41,746 nucleotides of DNA from contig CAZGSV010000018.1 in assembly GCA_964528605.1 (NCBI GenBank), positions 1 through 41,746 on the forward strand, given 5' to 3'. Shown piece after piece: positions 7,925 to 16,159 of the stretch; position 1 is the first letter of the stretch; each line of letters begins with the position of its first letter. Below the pieces are notes generated by a model. The model ran no database searches, was not told the DNA's origin, and saw only the letters and a list, made by a program, of their open reading frames with translations. The position numbers were made by a program, and so were the translations under genes. Origin of the DNA: CAZGSV01 sp964528605 (GTDB taxonomy: Bacteria; Armatimonadota; Zipacnadia; CAZGSV01).

Positions 7925-9589
7925 TTGCGTCGTAGGCTGAAACTGATACTGCCGATACTGATCGTCGTTCTGACGGTCGGCGGGCTCATCGTTCGTAGCC
8001 GGATGCAGCGCGACCGGGGTGGCCCGCGTACTGTCGAGGTGCGCCAGGGCGACGTCGTCTTGAGCGTCAAGGAAACCGGCACTATCGAGGCCAAGCAGCA
8101 GGTCGAAGTGAAGTCGCAGGCCGCGGGGCAGATTCTCCGCCTACTCGTGGACGAGTCGCAGCCGGTCAAAAAGGGCGACCTGATAGCCGAGTTGGACCCG
8201 ACCGAGATTCAACGCGAGGTCGAACGCACTGAGGCTCAGATCACTGGGGCGCGCGCGGCTCTGGACCAAGCCATCGCCAGCGGCGGCTCGACCGAAAGGC
8301 AGGTGGAGGCCTCCATCCGCGGTGCCCGCGAGGCCGTCGAGCAGGCGCGCAGCCGCCTCGCTCAGGCCCGGGAACGGGCCAGCAGCCAGAGCGTGGTGTC
8401 GCGCACGCAGGTGGAGCAAGCGGAGGCCGCGCTGCGAAGCGCCGAAGAAAGCCTGAGCCTGGAGCAAGAGGCGACGCAGCGCCAGCGGCTGGCTGAAGCC
8501 CAGAGCGCTTTCGATCAAGCCCAGGCCAACCTGACCAACGCCGAAACGGAAGCGCAGCGGGCGCAGGAACTGCAGGCAGAGGGCTTCATGTCCGCGAGCC
8601 AGGTTGACGAGAGGCGCAGGCAGGTGGAGGTGGCCCGCGCACAGTTCAACAGTGCCAAGGAACGCCTCGACACCGTGGAGAAGGAGACCCAGTCGCGCCA
8701 GCGGGCTCTCTCTGCCTCGGTTGACGAGGCCAAGGCCGCGCTGCGGGCCGCGCAAGCCCGCGAAAGCGAGACCGCCATCAGTCGGGAGGAGGCCACTGGG
8801 GCCGAAGCGGCTCTTCGCCAAGCGCAGGCCGCCTACGAGGAAGGCCTGGCCGGCCAAGCGCGAGTCGTGGTCGCCGCCCGGGAAGTGGACAAGGCCCAGG
8901 CCAACTTGCAGCAACTGCAGAGCGCCATGGAGCAGGCGCGCGTGCGCCTCGGCTACACCACCGTCCGCGCGCCCATCACCGGCATAGTGGTGAAGCGGCA
9001 TGTGGAGCCGGGCGAACTCATCATGTCCGGCGTCGCCTCCTTTGCCGCCGGTACGCCCATAGTGACCATCGCCGACCTCAGCGAGATGAAGGTGAAGGTG
9101 CGCCTCAACGAAGTGGACGCTGCCGAGGTCAAGGCGGGCCAGAGGGCCGAGGTCCGCACCGACGCCCTCAAAGGCCGCGTCTTCCCGGCACGCGTGTCCG
9201 CTGTCTCCCCCATGGCGGAGCGCAAGCAGGAACCAGGAGACGTGGCCGCCGTCCCCAAGTTCGAGGTTGAAGTCACCTTGGCCAAGGTGGACAGCGAACT
9301 GCGCCCCGGCTTGAGCGCGGACGTGGACATCATCGTCGCCGAACGCCGCAACGTGCTTTACTTGCCGCCTGAGGCCATCAGCGAGAAGGGCGGAGTAAGC
9401 ACCGTTAGCGTGCTCGGTGCCGAAGGGCAGAAGCAGAAGAAGACGGTGAAGGTCGGGCTCAAGACGGTTGACCGCGCGGAGATCATCAGTGGCCTCGCCA
9501 AGGGCGAGCGCGTCCTCGTTCCCAAAGGGGCACTAATGGGACGCAAGCAGATTCCCATCGAGCGCGCCATGCGGCACGGGGGCGACTGA
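7925..9589 (+). CDS. macA: MacA/HlyD-type periplasmic adaptor subunit
   Basis: The 554-residue product is a membrane fusion protein of the RND/HlyD class. It has an N-terminal membrane anchor (about residues 6-24, preceded by R-R-R-L-K), a first lipoyl half-motif (V-K-E-T-G-T-I-E-A-K), a very long Ala/Gln/Glu/Arg-rich coiled-coil hairpin (about 95-325), the second lipoyl half (R-A-P-I-T-G-I-V-V), then beta-barrel and membrane-proximal domains. The hairpin is much longer than in E. coli MacA. A TTG start at 7925 is used because AAAGAGGAG lies 8 bases upstream and the anchor follows at once. It overlaps the permease gene by one base (TGATG). It would link the permease to an outer-membrane exit protein, not seen here. 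Confidence 0.9.
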   Translation: MRRRLKLILPILIVVLTVGGLIVRSRMQRDRGGPRTVEVRQGDVVLSVKETGTIEAKQQVEVKSQAAGQILRLLVDESQPVKKGDLIAELDPTEIQREVERTEAQITGARAALDQAIASGGSTERQVEASIRGAREAVEQARSRLAQARERASSQSVVSRTQVEQAEAALRSAEESLSLEQEATQRQRLAEAQSAFDQAQANLTNAETEAQRAQELQAEGFMSASQVDERRRQVEVARAQFNSAKERLDTVEKETQSRQRALSASVDEAKAALRAAQARESETAISREEATGAEAALRQAQAAYEEGLAGQARVVVAAREVDKAQANLQQLQSAMEQARVRLGYTTVRAPITGIVVKRHVEPGELIMSGVASFAAGTPIVTIADLSEMKVKVRLNEVDAAEVKAGQRAEVRTDALKGRVFPARVSAVSPMAERKQEPGDVAAVPKFEVEVTLAKVDSELRPGLSADVDIIVAERRNVLYLPPEAISEKGGVSTVSVLGAEGQKQKKTVKVGLKTVDRAEIISGLAKGERVLVPKGALMGRKQIPIERAMRHGGD

Positions 9590-10788
9590 TGAACCTGCTC
9601 GATAGCCTGAAGGTCGCCTGGGTCAATGTGCGCGCCAACCGGCTGCGCTCGGCGCTCACTATGCTGGGAGTGGTCATCGGCGTGGCCTGCGTGGTCATCA
9701 TGGTCGCCATCGTCGAGGGCGCCCGCAAGCAGGTGCTCACCGAGTTCAAAGGCTTCGGGTCGAACCTCGTGATCGTCTTCTACAACCCCGACCGCGAGAA
9801 AGGCGGCGGCTCGGTGGCGGCGCCGCTCTCGCTGGAGGACGTGGAGACCATACGAGGTGAGGCCCCGCTGGTGCGCGAGGTCTCTCCCGAGATGAACCTG
9901 AGCCTGCAGGCGCGGCGGAACGGACAAGAGAAGGACGTGCACCTGGTAGGCATCATCCCGGACTACGCCAAGATGCGCGACGTGAAGATCGCCTCCGGCC
10001 GCTTCATCGAGCAAAGCGACCTCGACAACTGGAATCCTGTTTGTGTTCTGGGCGCCAAGGTCGCGAGCGACCTCTTCAAGGGTGAGCAGGCCGTCGGCAA
10101 GGAGATCAAGACGGGCTCTTTGCGCCTGACCGTGGTCGGTGTGGCCGCCAAACGCGGCCGCTCGTTCGGCGAGAACTACGACGAGTACGTCTACGCCCCC
10201 ATCACCATGGTGCATAAGCGCCTGAGCGGGAACGACACGGTGCAGGTGATTTACGCCGAAGCGCCGACACCGGAACTCGCGGAGCAAACGGCCGACGAAG
10301 TGTGGGCAGTGCTCATGCGCCACCACGACAACAAGCCCGACTACGTCGTTGACACCCAAACGCACGTGCTCGGCGCCATCGAGAAGGTGTTGGGCACCTT
10401 CCGCTGGGTTCTCGGCGGCATAGGGGCCCTGAGCCTGCTGGTCGGCGGCATCGGCATCATGAACATCACGCTCGTGTCCGTCACCGAGCGCACCCGCGAG
10501 ATCGGCCTGCGCAAGGCCGTAGGCGCTTCGCGCAGGGACATCCTGCTTCAGTTCCTCACCGAGTCGGTGGCGCTCAGTGGACTGGGGGGGCTGGTCGGCG
10601 CTGCGCTCGGGGCTAGCCTGTCGCTGGCCGTCGGTTGGGTGGCGGGCGCTCTGCTCCCCACCCATGTGCCCGCCTGGGCGACGGTGATGGGTTTCACCTT
10701 CGCCGCGGGCGTGGGGATCGTCTTCGGCATCTACCCTGCCTATCGCGCCGCCAGCCTCGATCCCATTCAGGCGTTGCGCTGGGAGTAG
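9589..10788 (+). CDS. macB: MacB/FtsX-type ABC transporter permease
   Basis: The 399-residue product has the MacB/LolC-type layout: one N-terminal transmembrane helix (about 20-44), a large periplasmic MacB_PCD domain (about 45-260) and three C-terminal helices (about 275-300, 325-355, 362-385) forming the FtsX domain. The diagnostic I-G-G-I-G-I-M-N-I-x-L-V-S-V-T-E-R-T-R-E block and E-I-G-L-R-K-A-V-G-A coupling helix are present. Unlike E. coli MacB, the ATPase is not fused but encoded by the next gene. The start codon overlaps the stop of the adaptor gene. Likely cargo is a peptide, lipid-linked compound or macrolide-like molecule; nothing local decides this. Confidence 0.92.
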   Translation: MNLLDSLKVAWVNVRANRLRSALTMLGVVIGVACVVIMVAIVEGARKQVLTEFKGFGSNLVIVFYNPDREKGGGSVAAPLSLEDVETIRGEAPLVREVSPEMNLSLQARRNGQEKDVHLVGIIPDYAKMRDVKIASGRFIEQSDLDNWNPVCVLGAKVASDLFKGEQAVGKEIKTGSLRLTVVGVAAKRGRSFGENYDEYVYAPITMVHKRLSGNDTVQVIYAEAPTPELAEQTADEVWAVLMRHHDNKPDYVVDTQTHVLGAIEKVLGTFRWVLGGIGALSLLVGGIGIMNITLVSVTERTREIGLRKAVGASRRDILLQFLTESVALSGLGGLVGAALGASLSLAVGWVAGALLPTHVPAWATVMGFTFAAGVGIVFGIYPAYRAASLDPIQALRWE

Positions 10789-10829
10789 GAGGAAACCGCA
10801 GGTGCGCACGGTTTGGGAGTCGGTCCCAC

Positions 10830-11543
10830 TTGGCCGTTGAGAGCCAGAACGACGTTATCGCCGAGTGCGCCGCGGTCTCGCGCGTGTACAGCACCGGCGA
10901 GGTCCAGGTCCACGCGCTGCGCGACGTCTCTCTGACCGTTCACCGCGGCGAGTTCCTGGCCGTCGTCGGCCCTTCCGGCTCCGGCAAGTCCACCCTCATG
11001 AACATCCTCGGCTGTCTCGACCGGCCCACCTCCGGCCGCTACTTCTTTGAGGGCCGCGAGGTCTCCCGCCTCGCCGACGAGCAGCAGGCCTCCGTGCGCA
11101 ACAAAAAAGTCGGCTTCGTCTTCCAGTCGTTCAACCTCATGCCCAGAGCCACCGCCGTGGAGAATGTCTACCTGCCTCTCCTCTACTCGCGAGAGAAGCG
11201 GCGGCGCGACGCGGCGCTGGAGGCGCTGGCGCGCGTGGGTCTGTCCCAGCGCGCCCATCACCGGCCCAACCAACTGTCGGGCGGCGAGCAACAGCGAGTG
11301 GCGATAGCCCGCGCCCTCGTCAATTCGCCCTCCATGCTGCTGGCCGACGAGCCGACTGGAAACTTGGACACGCAGACGGGCGCCGAGATCGTCGCGCTGC
11401 TCGAAGAACTGCACCGCGAGGGCATGACCCTGGTGGTCGTTACTCATTCATTGGAGATCGCTGCCCGCGCCGGCCGCGTGGTCACTTTCCGCGACGGCCG
11501 CGTCGTGAGCGACGCTGCCAGCCGCCCCGGGGCTCCCTCGTGA
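10830..11543 (+). CDS. ABC transporter ATP-binding protein (MacB/LolD type)
   Basis: This 237-residue ATPase completes the tripartite system of the two preceding genes. It shows Walker A G-P-S-G-S-G-K-S-T, the Q-loop in F-V-F-Q-S-F-N-L-M-P, signature L-S-G-G-E-Q-Q-R-V, Walker B L-L-A-D-E-P-T-G-N-L-D and the switch His in V-V-T-H-S. The frame is open far into macB, but the stretch before 10830 is a shadow of that gene. The TTG at 10830 is the only usual start between the macB stop and the conserved domain and gives the normal family length. A weak GGGAG lies 11 bases upstream. Its last four bases (GTGA) contain the start of the next gene. Confidence 0.9.
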   Translation: MAVESQNDVIAECAAVSRVYSTGEVQVHALRDVSLTVHRGEFLAVVGPSGSGKSTLMNILGCLDRPTSGRYFFEGREVSRLADEQQASVRNKKVGFVFQSFNLMPRATAVENVYLPLLYSREKRRRDAALEALARVGLSQRAHHRPNQLSGGEQQRVAIARALVNSPSMLLADEPTGNLDTQTGAEIVALLEELHREGMTLVVVTHSLEIAARAGRVVTFRDGRVVSDAASRPGAPS

Positions 11544-12454
11544 AGCGCAACGCCCCATTGGGCGTGAGCACTCTCCTGTGCGGGCCGGGCGTCCCCTCAG
11601 CCTCCTTGCGCGCTCTGAAGGAGATCGGCTTTGATTGCGTCGAACTGCTCGGGGAACCGGGGCTGTGCGATCTGGCGGATCGCGAGTTGGTGAAGAAGGT
11701 CGCTCGCTCGTTGCGCCGCGCCGGCTTGCGTGTCTCCAGCATTCACAGCCGTCTCACCCCCGGCGACCTCTCCTCCCCGGACGCTGAGCAGCGCCGCCTT
11801 CAGATGACCTTCGTGGCTCAGGCCTTAGAGGCCGCGGATCGAGTCGAGGCGCCCATCATCGTCGTGCATCCCTCGCTGCACTTCCAGGAGCCGGTCAGTA
11901 GGCAGCAGCGCTATCGGATTCTCGGGGGTTCGCTGGCGGAACTCTCGGCGCAGGCCGAACGCCGGAGCGCGCGGCTAGCGGTGGAGAACATGCTCCCCGC
12001 CCACCTGTGTGATGACCTGCACGAGCAAGCCCGCTTCCTGCGCGAACTCGATCTGCCCTCCGTGAGCGCCTGCTTCGACTCCGGCCACGCCCATGTGTGC
12101 GGCCAGATAGCGGAGATGCAGGTCATCGCTCCCTTCATCCTCTCCATCCACCTCCACGACAACCACGGCCAGTCGGATGAGCACCTAGTGCCTTTCGGGG
12201 GCGACGTTGACTGGGAGGTCGTGTGTGCGGCACTGGCGAGGGCCGAAGGTGCGAAGGCCCTGATGTTGGAGATTGACTCGGTGCCGAATGCCGCTACCCT
12301 AGGGCTGGAGGCCGCGCGGCGTCTGCGCTCCATGGTGGGCAGGGCGCGGCGAGTGGCGCGCCTCGCCGCCCCGGCGTCGGTCGGGGGGGCGCCGGACGAG
12401 CGTCGGGAAGATGCGAGCGACAAGCGCGCCAGGCGGAGAACAGCGCGCGTTTGA
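11540..12454 (+). CDS. xylose isomerase-like TIM barrel protein
   Basis: The 304-residue product is a second member of the AP-endonuclease-2/sugar isomerase superfamily. Features include an N-terminal L-G-V-S-T strand, I-I-V-V-H-P-S near 112, metal-ligand-type Glu in L-A-V-E-N-M near 148, Asp and His in C-F-D-S-G-H-A-H near 182, H-L-H-D-N-H-G near 209 and L-M-L-E-I near 249. The last 45 residues are Arg/Ala-rich and probably disordered. The GTG start overlaps the ATPase stop as GTGA, so the two are translationally coupled and the protein is probably expressed with the efflux system. The substrate is unknown. Confidence 0.85.
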   Translation: MKRNAPLGVSTLLCGPGVPSASLRALKEIGFDCVELLGEPGLCDLADRELVKKVARSLRRAGLRVSSIHSRLTPGDLSSPDAEQRRLQMTFVAQALEAADRVEAPIIVVHPSLHFQEPVSRQQRYRILGGSLAELSAQAERRSARLAVENMLPAHLCDDLHEQARFLRELDLPSVSACFDSGHAHVCGQIAEMQVIAPFILSIHLHDNHGQSDEHLVPFGGDVDWEVVCAALARAEGAKALMLEIDSVPNAATLGLEAARRLRSMVGRARRVARLAAPASVGGAPDERREDASDKRARRRTARV

Positions 12455-12493
12455 CGCCGGCGCCAGGCTCCCGTTAACCTGGCCTCGATTCGT

Positions 12494-13903
12494 ATGAGCG
12501 ACCTGCGTCGCATTGTCGCCATCTTGATAGGTCTCGGACTGGGCGCCGCTTTCTTCTGGGCCATGACTTCCCCCATGCGCCAAGGGGGTAAGTCAGGGGA
12601 GGGAAAGACCGAAAAGCGCCCATACAGTCTTCTCCTCATCTCCATGGACGCGCTCCGCCCCGACCGCGTGGGTTGCTACGGTTACGCGCAGGCGCATACG
12701 ACCACCATAGACGGCCTGAGCGCTAGGGGCGTCCGCTTCACGCGCATGTACGCGCAGTCGCCATGGACCCGGCCCTCGCTCGTTTCGCTGCTCACCTCGC
12801 GCTATCCCTCCGAGTGCGGCATGGGCCGAGCGCCCGGGGAGAGCATGGACGAAGTGCTCCAGCGCTACGTGCTCACCGTGCCTGCGAGCGCGATAAGCCT
12901 GGCCCAGGTCGCCAAGGAGGCGGGCTTCGCCACCGGGGCCTACATGGCCAACCCCTACATGGACCCTCCCCTCTGCGAGGGTGTCAACCGTGGCTTCGAC
13001 CGCTACTGGGTCGGCCGGACAAGGGACGAGGAGTTCGCCGAGGTGCCGTGCAGGGCGGCCGGGCGCTGGCTCCAGCAGAACACCGGCAAGTCGTTCTTCC
13101 TGTGGGTGCACTTGCTCGAGCCGCACTCACCCTACGACCCGCGCACCCGGCCGCCGGCCGCCCCGGGCTCGCGTGAGGAACTGTTCCGCATGACCGTGGC
13201 TCAGCAACTGCGCGGGCAGGAACTCCAACCCTCAGAGCTGGAGTTGCTGCGCACCCTCTACGATGAGGAGATCGCCTACGCCGACGCCCAGGTAGGTCAG
13301 TTGCTCGCCGCGCTCGAAGCCTCCGGCGTGGCAGACCGCACGGTCATCTGCTTCTTTGCCGACCACGGCGAGGAGTTCCTCGAGCACGGCAGCCTCGGCC
13401 ATGGCCAGAGCCTCTACCAAGAACTCCTTCACGTCCCCTGCATCATCGTGGCCCCGAAGGTGCTGCCGCAGGTGGTCAACGAGCCCCGCGGACTCATGGA
13501 CCTCGCGCCTACCCTTGCCGTCCTCTGCGGCCTGCGCGTGCCGGGAGAATGGCTTGGCTTGGACTTGTTCAGCCAACAGGCCGCCGCCAGCCCGCCTCCC
13601 CCGGTGTTCGGTGAATCCCTGCTCTACGGCCGCGAGCAGAAGGCCGTCATCAGCGGCGACTGGAAGATCATGTGCACAATGGACCAGAAGTACAAGGCAT
13701 TCGACCTAGCCACCGACCCGGGTGAGAAGAAACCTCTTCCGGCCGATCGCGCGCCCGCGGACCTCAAGGCTGTCCTGGCCTCCTGGGCCACGCGCATGGA
13801 AGAACAGGCGCGTGCCCTCCGTGCTCAGCAGACGCCGCGCGCACCGCAAATGTCCGAGGAAACGCGCAAAGCCCTCCAGAGCCTCGGCTACGTCGGCCAC
13901 TGA
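12494..13903 (+). CDS. membrane-anchored sulfatase-like hydrolase of the alkaline phosphatase superfamily, Thr nucleophile
   Basis: The 469-residue product has an N-terminal signal anchor (about residues 7-24) and a periplasmic sulfatase/phosphoethanolamine-transferase-type domain. Metal ligands appear as S-M-D52-A-L-R-P-D and F-F-A-D-H-G-E-E-F (about 288-296), with a downstream His in L-G-H-G-Q. At the nucleophile position it reads P-W-T92-R-P-S rather than the C/S-x-P-x-R sulfatase signature, so formylglycine cannot form; Thr is the nucleophile in LtaS and PE transferases. It is therefore more likely a phosphodiesterase, phosphonate hydrolase or transferase than a true sulfatase. The ATG at 12494 lies 39 bases after the TIM barrel gene, probably in the same operon. 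Confidence 0.85.
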   Translation: MSDLRRIVAILIGLGLGAAFFWAMTSPMRQGGKSGEGKTEKRPYSLLLISMDALRPDRVGCYGYAQAHTTTIDGLSARGVRFTRMYAQSPWTRPSLVSLLTSRYPSECGMGRAPGESMDEVLQRYVLTVPASAISLAQVAKEAGFATGAYMANPYMDPPLCEGVNRGFDRYWVGRTRDEEFAEVPCRAAGRWLQQNTGKSFFLWVHLLEPHSPYDPRTRPPAAPGSREELFRMTVAQQLRGQELQPSELELLRTLYDEEIAYADAQVGQLLAALEASGVADRTVICFFADHGEEFLEHGSLGHGQSLYQELLHVPCIIVAPKVLPQVVNEPRGLMDLAPTLAVLCGLRVPGEWLGLDLFSQQAAASPPPPVFGESLLYGREQKAVISGDWKIMCTMDQKYKAFDLATDPGEKKPLPADRAPADLKAVLASWATRMEEQARALRAQQTPRAPQMSEETRKALQSLGYVGH

Positions 13904-13944
13904 GCCCATCGGTCTCCGCCCAGTGGGCGGGTCCCGCGATTCGT

Positions 13945-13969
13945 AGGGGCGACCCCCCGTGGTCGCCCT
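13945..13969. repeat. short inverted repeat (GGGCGACC / GGTCGCCC)
   Basis: AGGGGCGACC at 13945-13954 pairs with GGTCGCCCT at 13961-13969 across a 6-base loop, with one bulged G. It lies in the gap between two convergent genes. Similar GGGGCGACC palindromes are dispersed repeats in many high-GC genomes (general knowledge); it could also act as a two-way transcript end, though no T-run follows. Confidence 0.55.
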
Positions 13970-13971
13970 CG

Positions 13972-14004
13972 CGTAGGAGCCCCGCCATCGGCCGGGCTCC
14001 TACG
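13972..14004. repeat. 11-bp perfect inverted repeat hairpin (CGTAGGAGCCC)
   Basis: CGTAGGAGCCC at 13972-13982 and GGGCTCCTACG at 13994-14004 form a perfect 11-bp stem with an 11-base loop, directly after the first hairpin. Its position between the convergent sulfatase-like gene and the small membrane-anchored gene suits a bidirectional transcription end or an REP-type repeat. There is no U-tract on either strand. Confidence 0.6.
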
Positions 14005-14023
14005 GGCCTGTCCCGCGACGCCT

Positions 14024-14467
14024 CTATCGCGCCCTCACCGGCAGCGGGTCCGGCTCGAAGTCGGTCACCCGCACCGGCAGCGAGGCGCCGCCCTCCGTTT
14101 CGACTTGCACCCGCAACTGTCCGTAGGAGGCCTGTTGCACGCTCACCGGTATCGGGCTGCTCGAGGAGGCGGTGAGCGTGACCCCCACCGGCTCCGCCAA
14201 CTGGACCTCCAACTTTGGCGTCTCCTCGAGCGCCACCCTCAGCGCCTCCCCGCCCAACGATATCGGAATCGGATGGGCCGGATCTCTCAGGGCCTCGAGC
14301 AAGGCCTGCACCTCGGGGCGCAGGGCGGCCGCCTGCTGCTCCGGCTCCTGTGCGCTCGCCGGTATTGCCGTTATCGCGGGCCTTAGAGCAACCATCCACA
14401 GCCCAATCCCTATCAAAGCCAGCAGCAGTTTCGTCGTGCGATCCGGGCACCACACTACCTTGCGCAT
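14024..14467 (-). CDS. small signal-anchored hypothetical protein
   Basis: The 147-residue product begins with basic residues and a hydrophobic helix (about residues 14-34) ending in A-S-A, so it is exported or anchored by its N-terminus. The rest is Pro/Glu/Val-rich, with predicted beta strands (V-Q-L-A-E-P-V-G-V-T-L-T and I-P-V-S-V-Q-Q) and no family I recognise. The ATG at 14467 follows a strong GAGGAGGGTG site. The frame stays open far upstream through purA, but that is an antisense shadow. It is divergent from purA and convergent with the sulfatase-like gene. Residues about 45-90 (P-E-V-Q-A-L-L-E-A-L-R) look helical. Confidence 0.7.
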   Translation of the reverse strand: MRKVVWCPDRTTKLLLALIGIGLWMVALRPAITAIPASAQEPEQQAAALRPEVQALLEALRDPAHPIPISLGGEALRVALEETPKLEVQLAEPVGVTLTASSSSPIPVSVQQASYGQLRVQVETEGGASLPVRVTDFEPDPLPVRAR

Positions 14468-14500
14468 CGCTATCACCCTCCTCGGTAAGCGAGCCGCATT

Positions 14501-14528
14501 TTGACACTCCGCTGGAAGCGAGTATACT
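14501..14528 (+). promoter_or_regulatory. strong sigma-70 promoter of purA
   Basis: TTGACA at 14501-14506 and TATACT at 14523-14528 are separated by 16 bases: a perfect -35 and a five-of-six -10. It points to purA, with an expected start near 14535 and a leader of about 60 bases. It lies 34 bases from the divergent gene's start codon. Confidence 0.8.
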
Positions 14529-14593
14529 AAGGTACCGCGCAGGGGTCTGCGGGACCCGGCGCGGTTATTTTGTGCCTCGGAGGTGAGGTGGGG

Positions 14594-15880
14594 TTGGCAG
14601 TCACAATCGTATTCGGAATGCAGTGGGGCGACGAGGGCAAAGGGCGCACTGTGGACCTGCTCGCCCGCGACGCGGATTACGTCGTCCGCTACTCGGGGGG
14701 GGCCAACGCCGGGCATACCGTGGTCGTGGGCAACGAGAGGTACGCTCTGCGCCTCGTCCCCTCGGGCATTCTCTATCCGGACAAGTGGTGCTTCATGGGC
14801 GGCGGCACGGCCATTGATCCCCTCTCCCTCGTGGCCGAGATGGACGGCCTCATCGCCCGCGGCGTTGACTTCTCCCACTTCCGCGTCAGCGGCAGCGCCC
14901 ATGTGGTGATGCCCTACCACAAACTGCTCGAGCGCCTCGACGAAGAGCGCCTGGGCAAGAGCCGCATCGGCACCACCGCCACCGCGCAGGGGCCCACCTA
15001 CGCCGACCGCAGCGCCCGCTGGGGCATCACCATGTGGGACCTCATGGAGCGCGACCGCCTCACCCAGCGCGTCGAGTCCGCGCTGCAGGTCAAGAACCCG
15101 GTCTTCCAGCACGCCTTCGGGCACGAGCCGCTCAAGACCGACGACGTCGTCAACGAGGTCTGGCCCGCTGCCGAGCGCCTGCGGCCCTACGTTGCCCAGA
15201 TCGAACTCACGCTGGCCCAAGCCGCCAAGGAGGGCAAGCGTATCCTCATGGAGGGCGCGCAGGGCGCCTTCCTGGACCTGGGCTACGGTACCTATCCCTA
15301 CGTGACCTCCTCCCACCCCGTTCCGGGGGGGGCTTGCCTGGGCACCGGCATCGGCCCCCGCCACATCGAGCGCGTCATCGGCGTCGCCAAGGCCTACACC
15401 AGCCGCGTCGGCGCCGGGCCTTTCCCCACCGAGCAGGACAACGAGACCGGCGAGCACCTGCGCGAGCGCGGGCACGAATACGGCACCGTCACCGGCCGCC
15501 CGCGCCGCTGCGGATGGCTCGACCTGGTGATGCTGCGCACGGCTGCGCTCATCAACGGCGTGGACGCCCTCGCCGTCGCTAGGCTCGACATCTTGGACGA
15601 ACTCGCCCCGCTCCTCGTCTGCACGCACTACCGGTGCGATGGGCAGGACCTGCGCTACGTGCCCTCCGACATCCGCGTGCTTGAGCGCTGCCAGCCCGTC
15701 TACGAGCAACTCCCCGGCTGGCGCACCTCGACGCAAGAGGCCCGGCACTTCTCCCAACTCCCGCCCCCGGCCGAGGCGTATCTCGACCTCATCGCGCGGG
15801 AGACGGGGACGCCCATCGCCGTCGTCGGCGTAGGCGAGCGCAGGGAGCAGGCCATCGTCCAGCCCGGCGCCCTGGCCTGA
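14594..15880 (+). CDS. purA: adenylosuccinate synthetase
   Basis: PurA joins IMP and aspartate using GTP, the first committed step to AMP, in the cytoplasm. The N-terminal P-loop F-G-M-Q-W-G-D-E-G-K-G carries the catalytic Asp; the switch region G-G-A-N-A-G-H-T with its catalytic His, the IMP-binding G-T-T-A-T-A-Q-G-P-T-Y and the later E-G-A-Q-G, V-T-S-S-H-P and V-G-A-G-P-F-P-T-E blocks are all present. The TTG at 14594 is chosen because it begins the protein one residue before the conserved strand, gives the normal length (428 residues), and lies 8 bases after GGAGGTG. GTG at 14588 and TTG at 14570 are in-frame alternatives. A strong promoter precedes it. Confidence 0.95.
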   Translation: MAVTIVFGMQWGDEGKGRTVDLLARDADYVVRYSGGANAGHTVVVGNERYALRLVPSGILYPDKWCFMGGGTAIDPLSLVAEMDGLIARGVDFSHFRVSGSAHVVMPYHKLLERLDEERLGKSRIGTTATAQGPTYADRSARWGITMWDLMERDRLTQRVESALQVKNPVFQHAFGHEPLKTDDVVNEVWPAAERLRPYVAQIELTLAQAAKEGKRILMEGAQGAFLDLGYGTYPYVTSSHPVPGGACLGTGIGPRHIERVIGVAKAYTSRVGAGPFPTEQDNETGEHLRERGHEYGTVTGRPRRCGWLDLVMLRTAALINGVDALAVARLDILDELAPLLVCTHYRCDGQDLRYVPSDIRVLERCQPVYEQLPGWRTSTQEARHFSQLPPPAEAYLDLIARETGTPIAVVGVGERREQAIVQPGALA

Positions 15881-15895
15881 CCGCCGCAAACCGCA

Positions 15896-16029
15896 GTAGG
15901 TAGTAGGTGGCATATAGTAGGGAGGACACCGCACACAGCGGGCACACCGTCCTGCCTGCCTTTGCCCGCTAGCAGGCGTCCTCTATTTGCCTCCCCTGTG
16001 CCCCCTACGACATGCTACCTACCACCTAC
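15896..16029. repeat. nested palindromic element between purA and tRNA-Lys
   Basis: Arms at 15896-15922 and 16003-16029 are inverted copies matching at 23 of 27 positions (rich in GTAGGTAGTAGG). Inside them a second inverted pair, GCGGGCA at 15938-15944 and TGCCCGC at 15963-15969, forms a nested hairpin. The 134-bp whole has the form of a MITE-like or REP-doublet element with no coding capacity. It may also terminate purA transcription. Confidence 0.6.
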
Positions 16030-16083
16030 CTGTCCCCCTCCGGCGTGACGCCCACGCGCCCGCCATGCTAGACTCTTCCGGGC

Positions 16084-16159
16084 GAGCCGTTAGCTCAGTT
16101 GGTAGAGCGCCTGACTTTTAATCAGAGGGTCGCAGGTTCGAGTCCTGCACGGCTCACCA
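16084..16159 (+). tRNA. tRNA-Lys (anticodon UUU)
   Basis: The 76-base gene has a perfect GAGCCGT/ACGGCTC acceptor stem, D-arm TTAGCTCAGTTGGTAGAGC, an anticodon loop CTTTTAA with anticodon TTT at 16117-16119, T-arm GGTTCGAGTCC, and an encoded A-CCA end at 16156-16159. It closely follows the bacterial tRNA-Lys pattern. Its 3' end shows no integrase or duplicated attachment site within the window. Confidence 0.98.

Noticed and set aside
10635..10829. N-terminal extension of the ABC ATPase
   Set aside because: It overlaps the conserved macB C-terminus and reads as Arg/His/Gly-rich shadow sequence.
14468..15934. 636-codon minus-strand frame running through purA
   Set aside because: Only its last 147 codons (from 14467) have a ribosome-binding site and protein-like sequence; the rest is the complement of purA.
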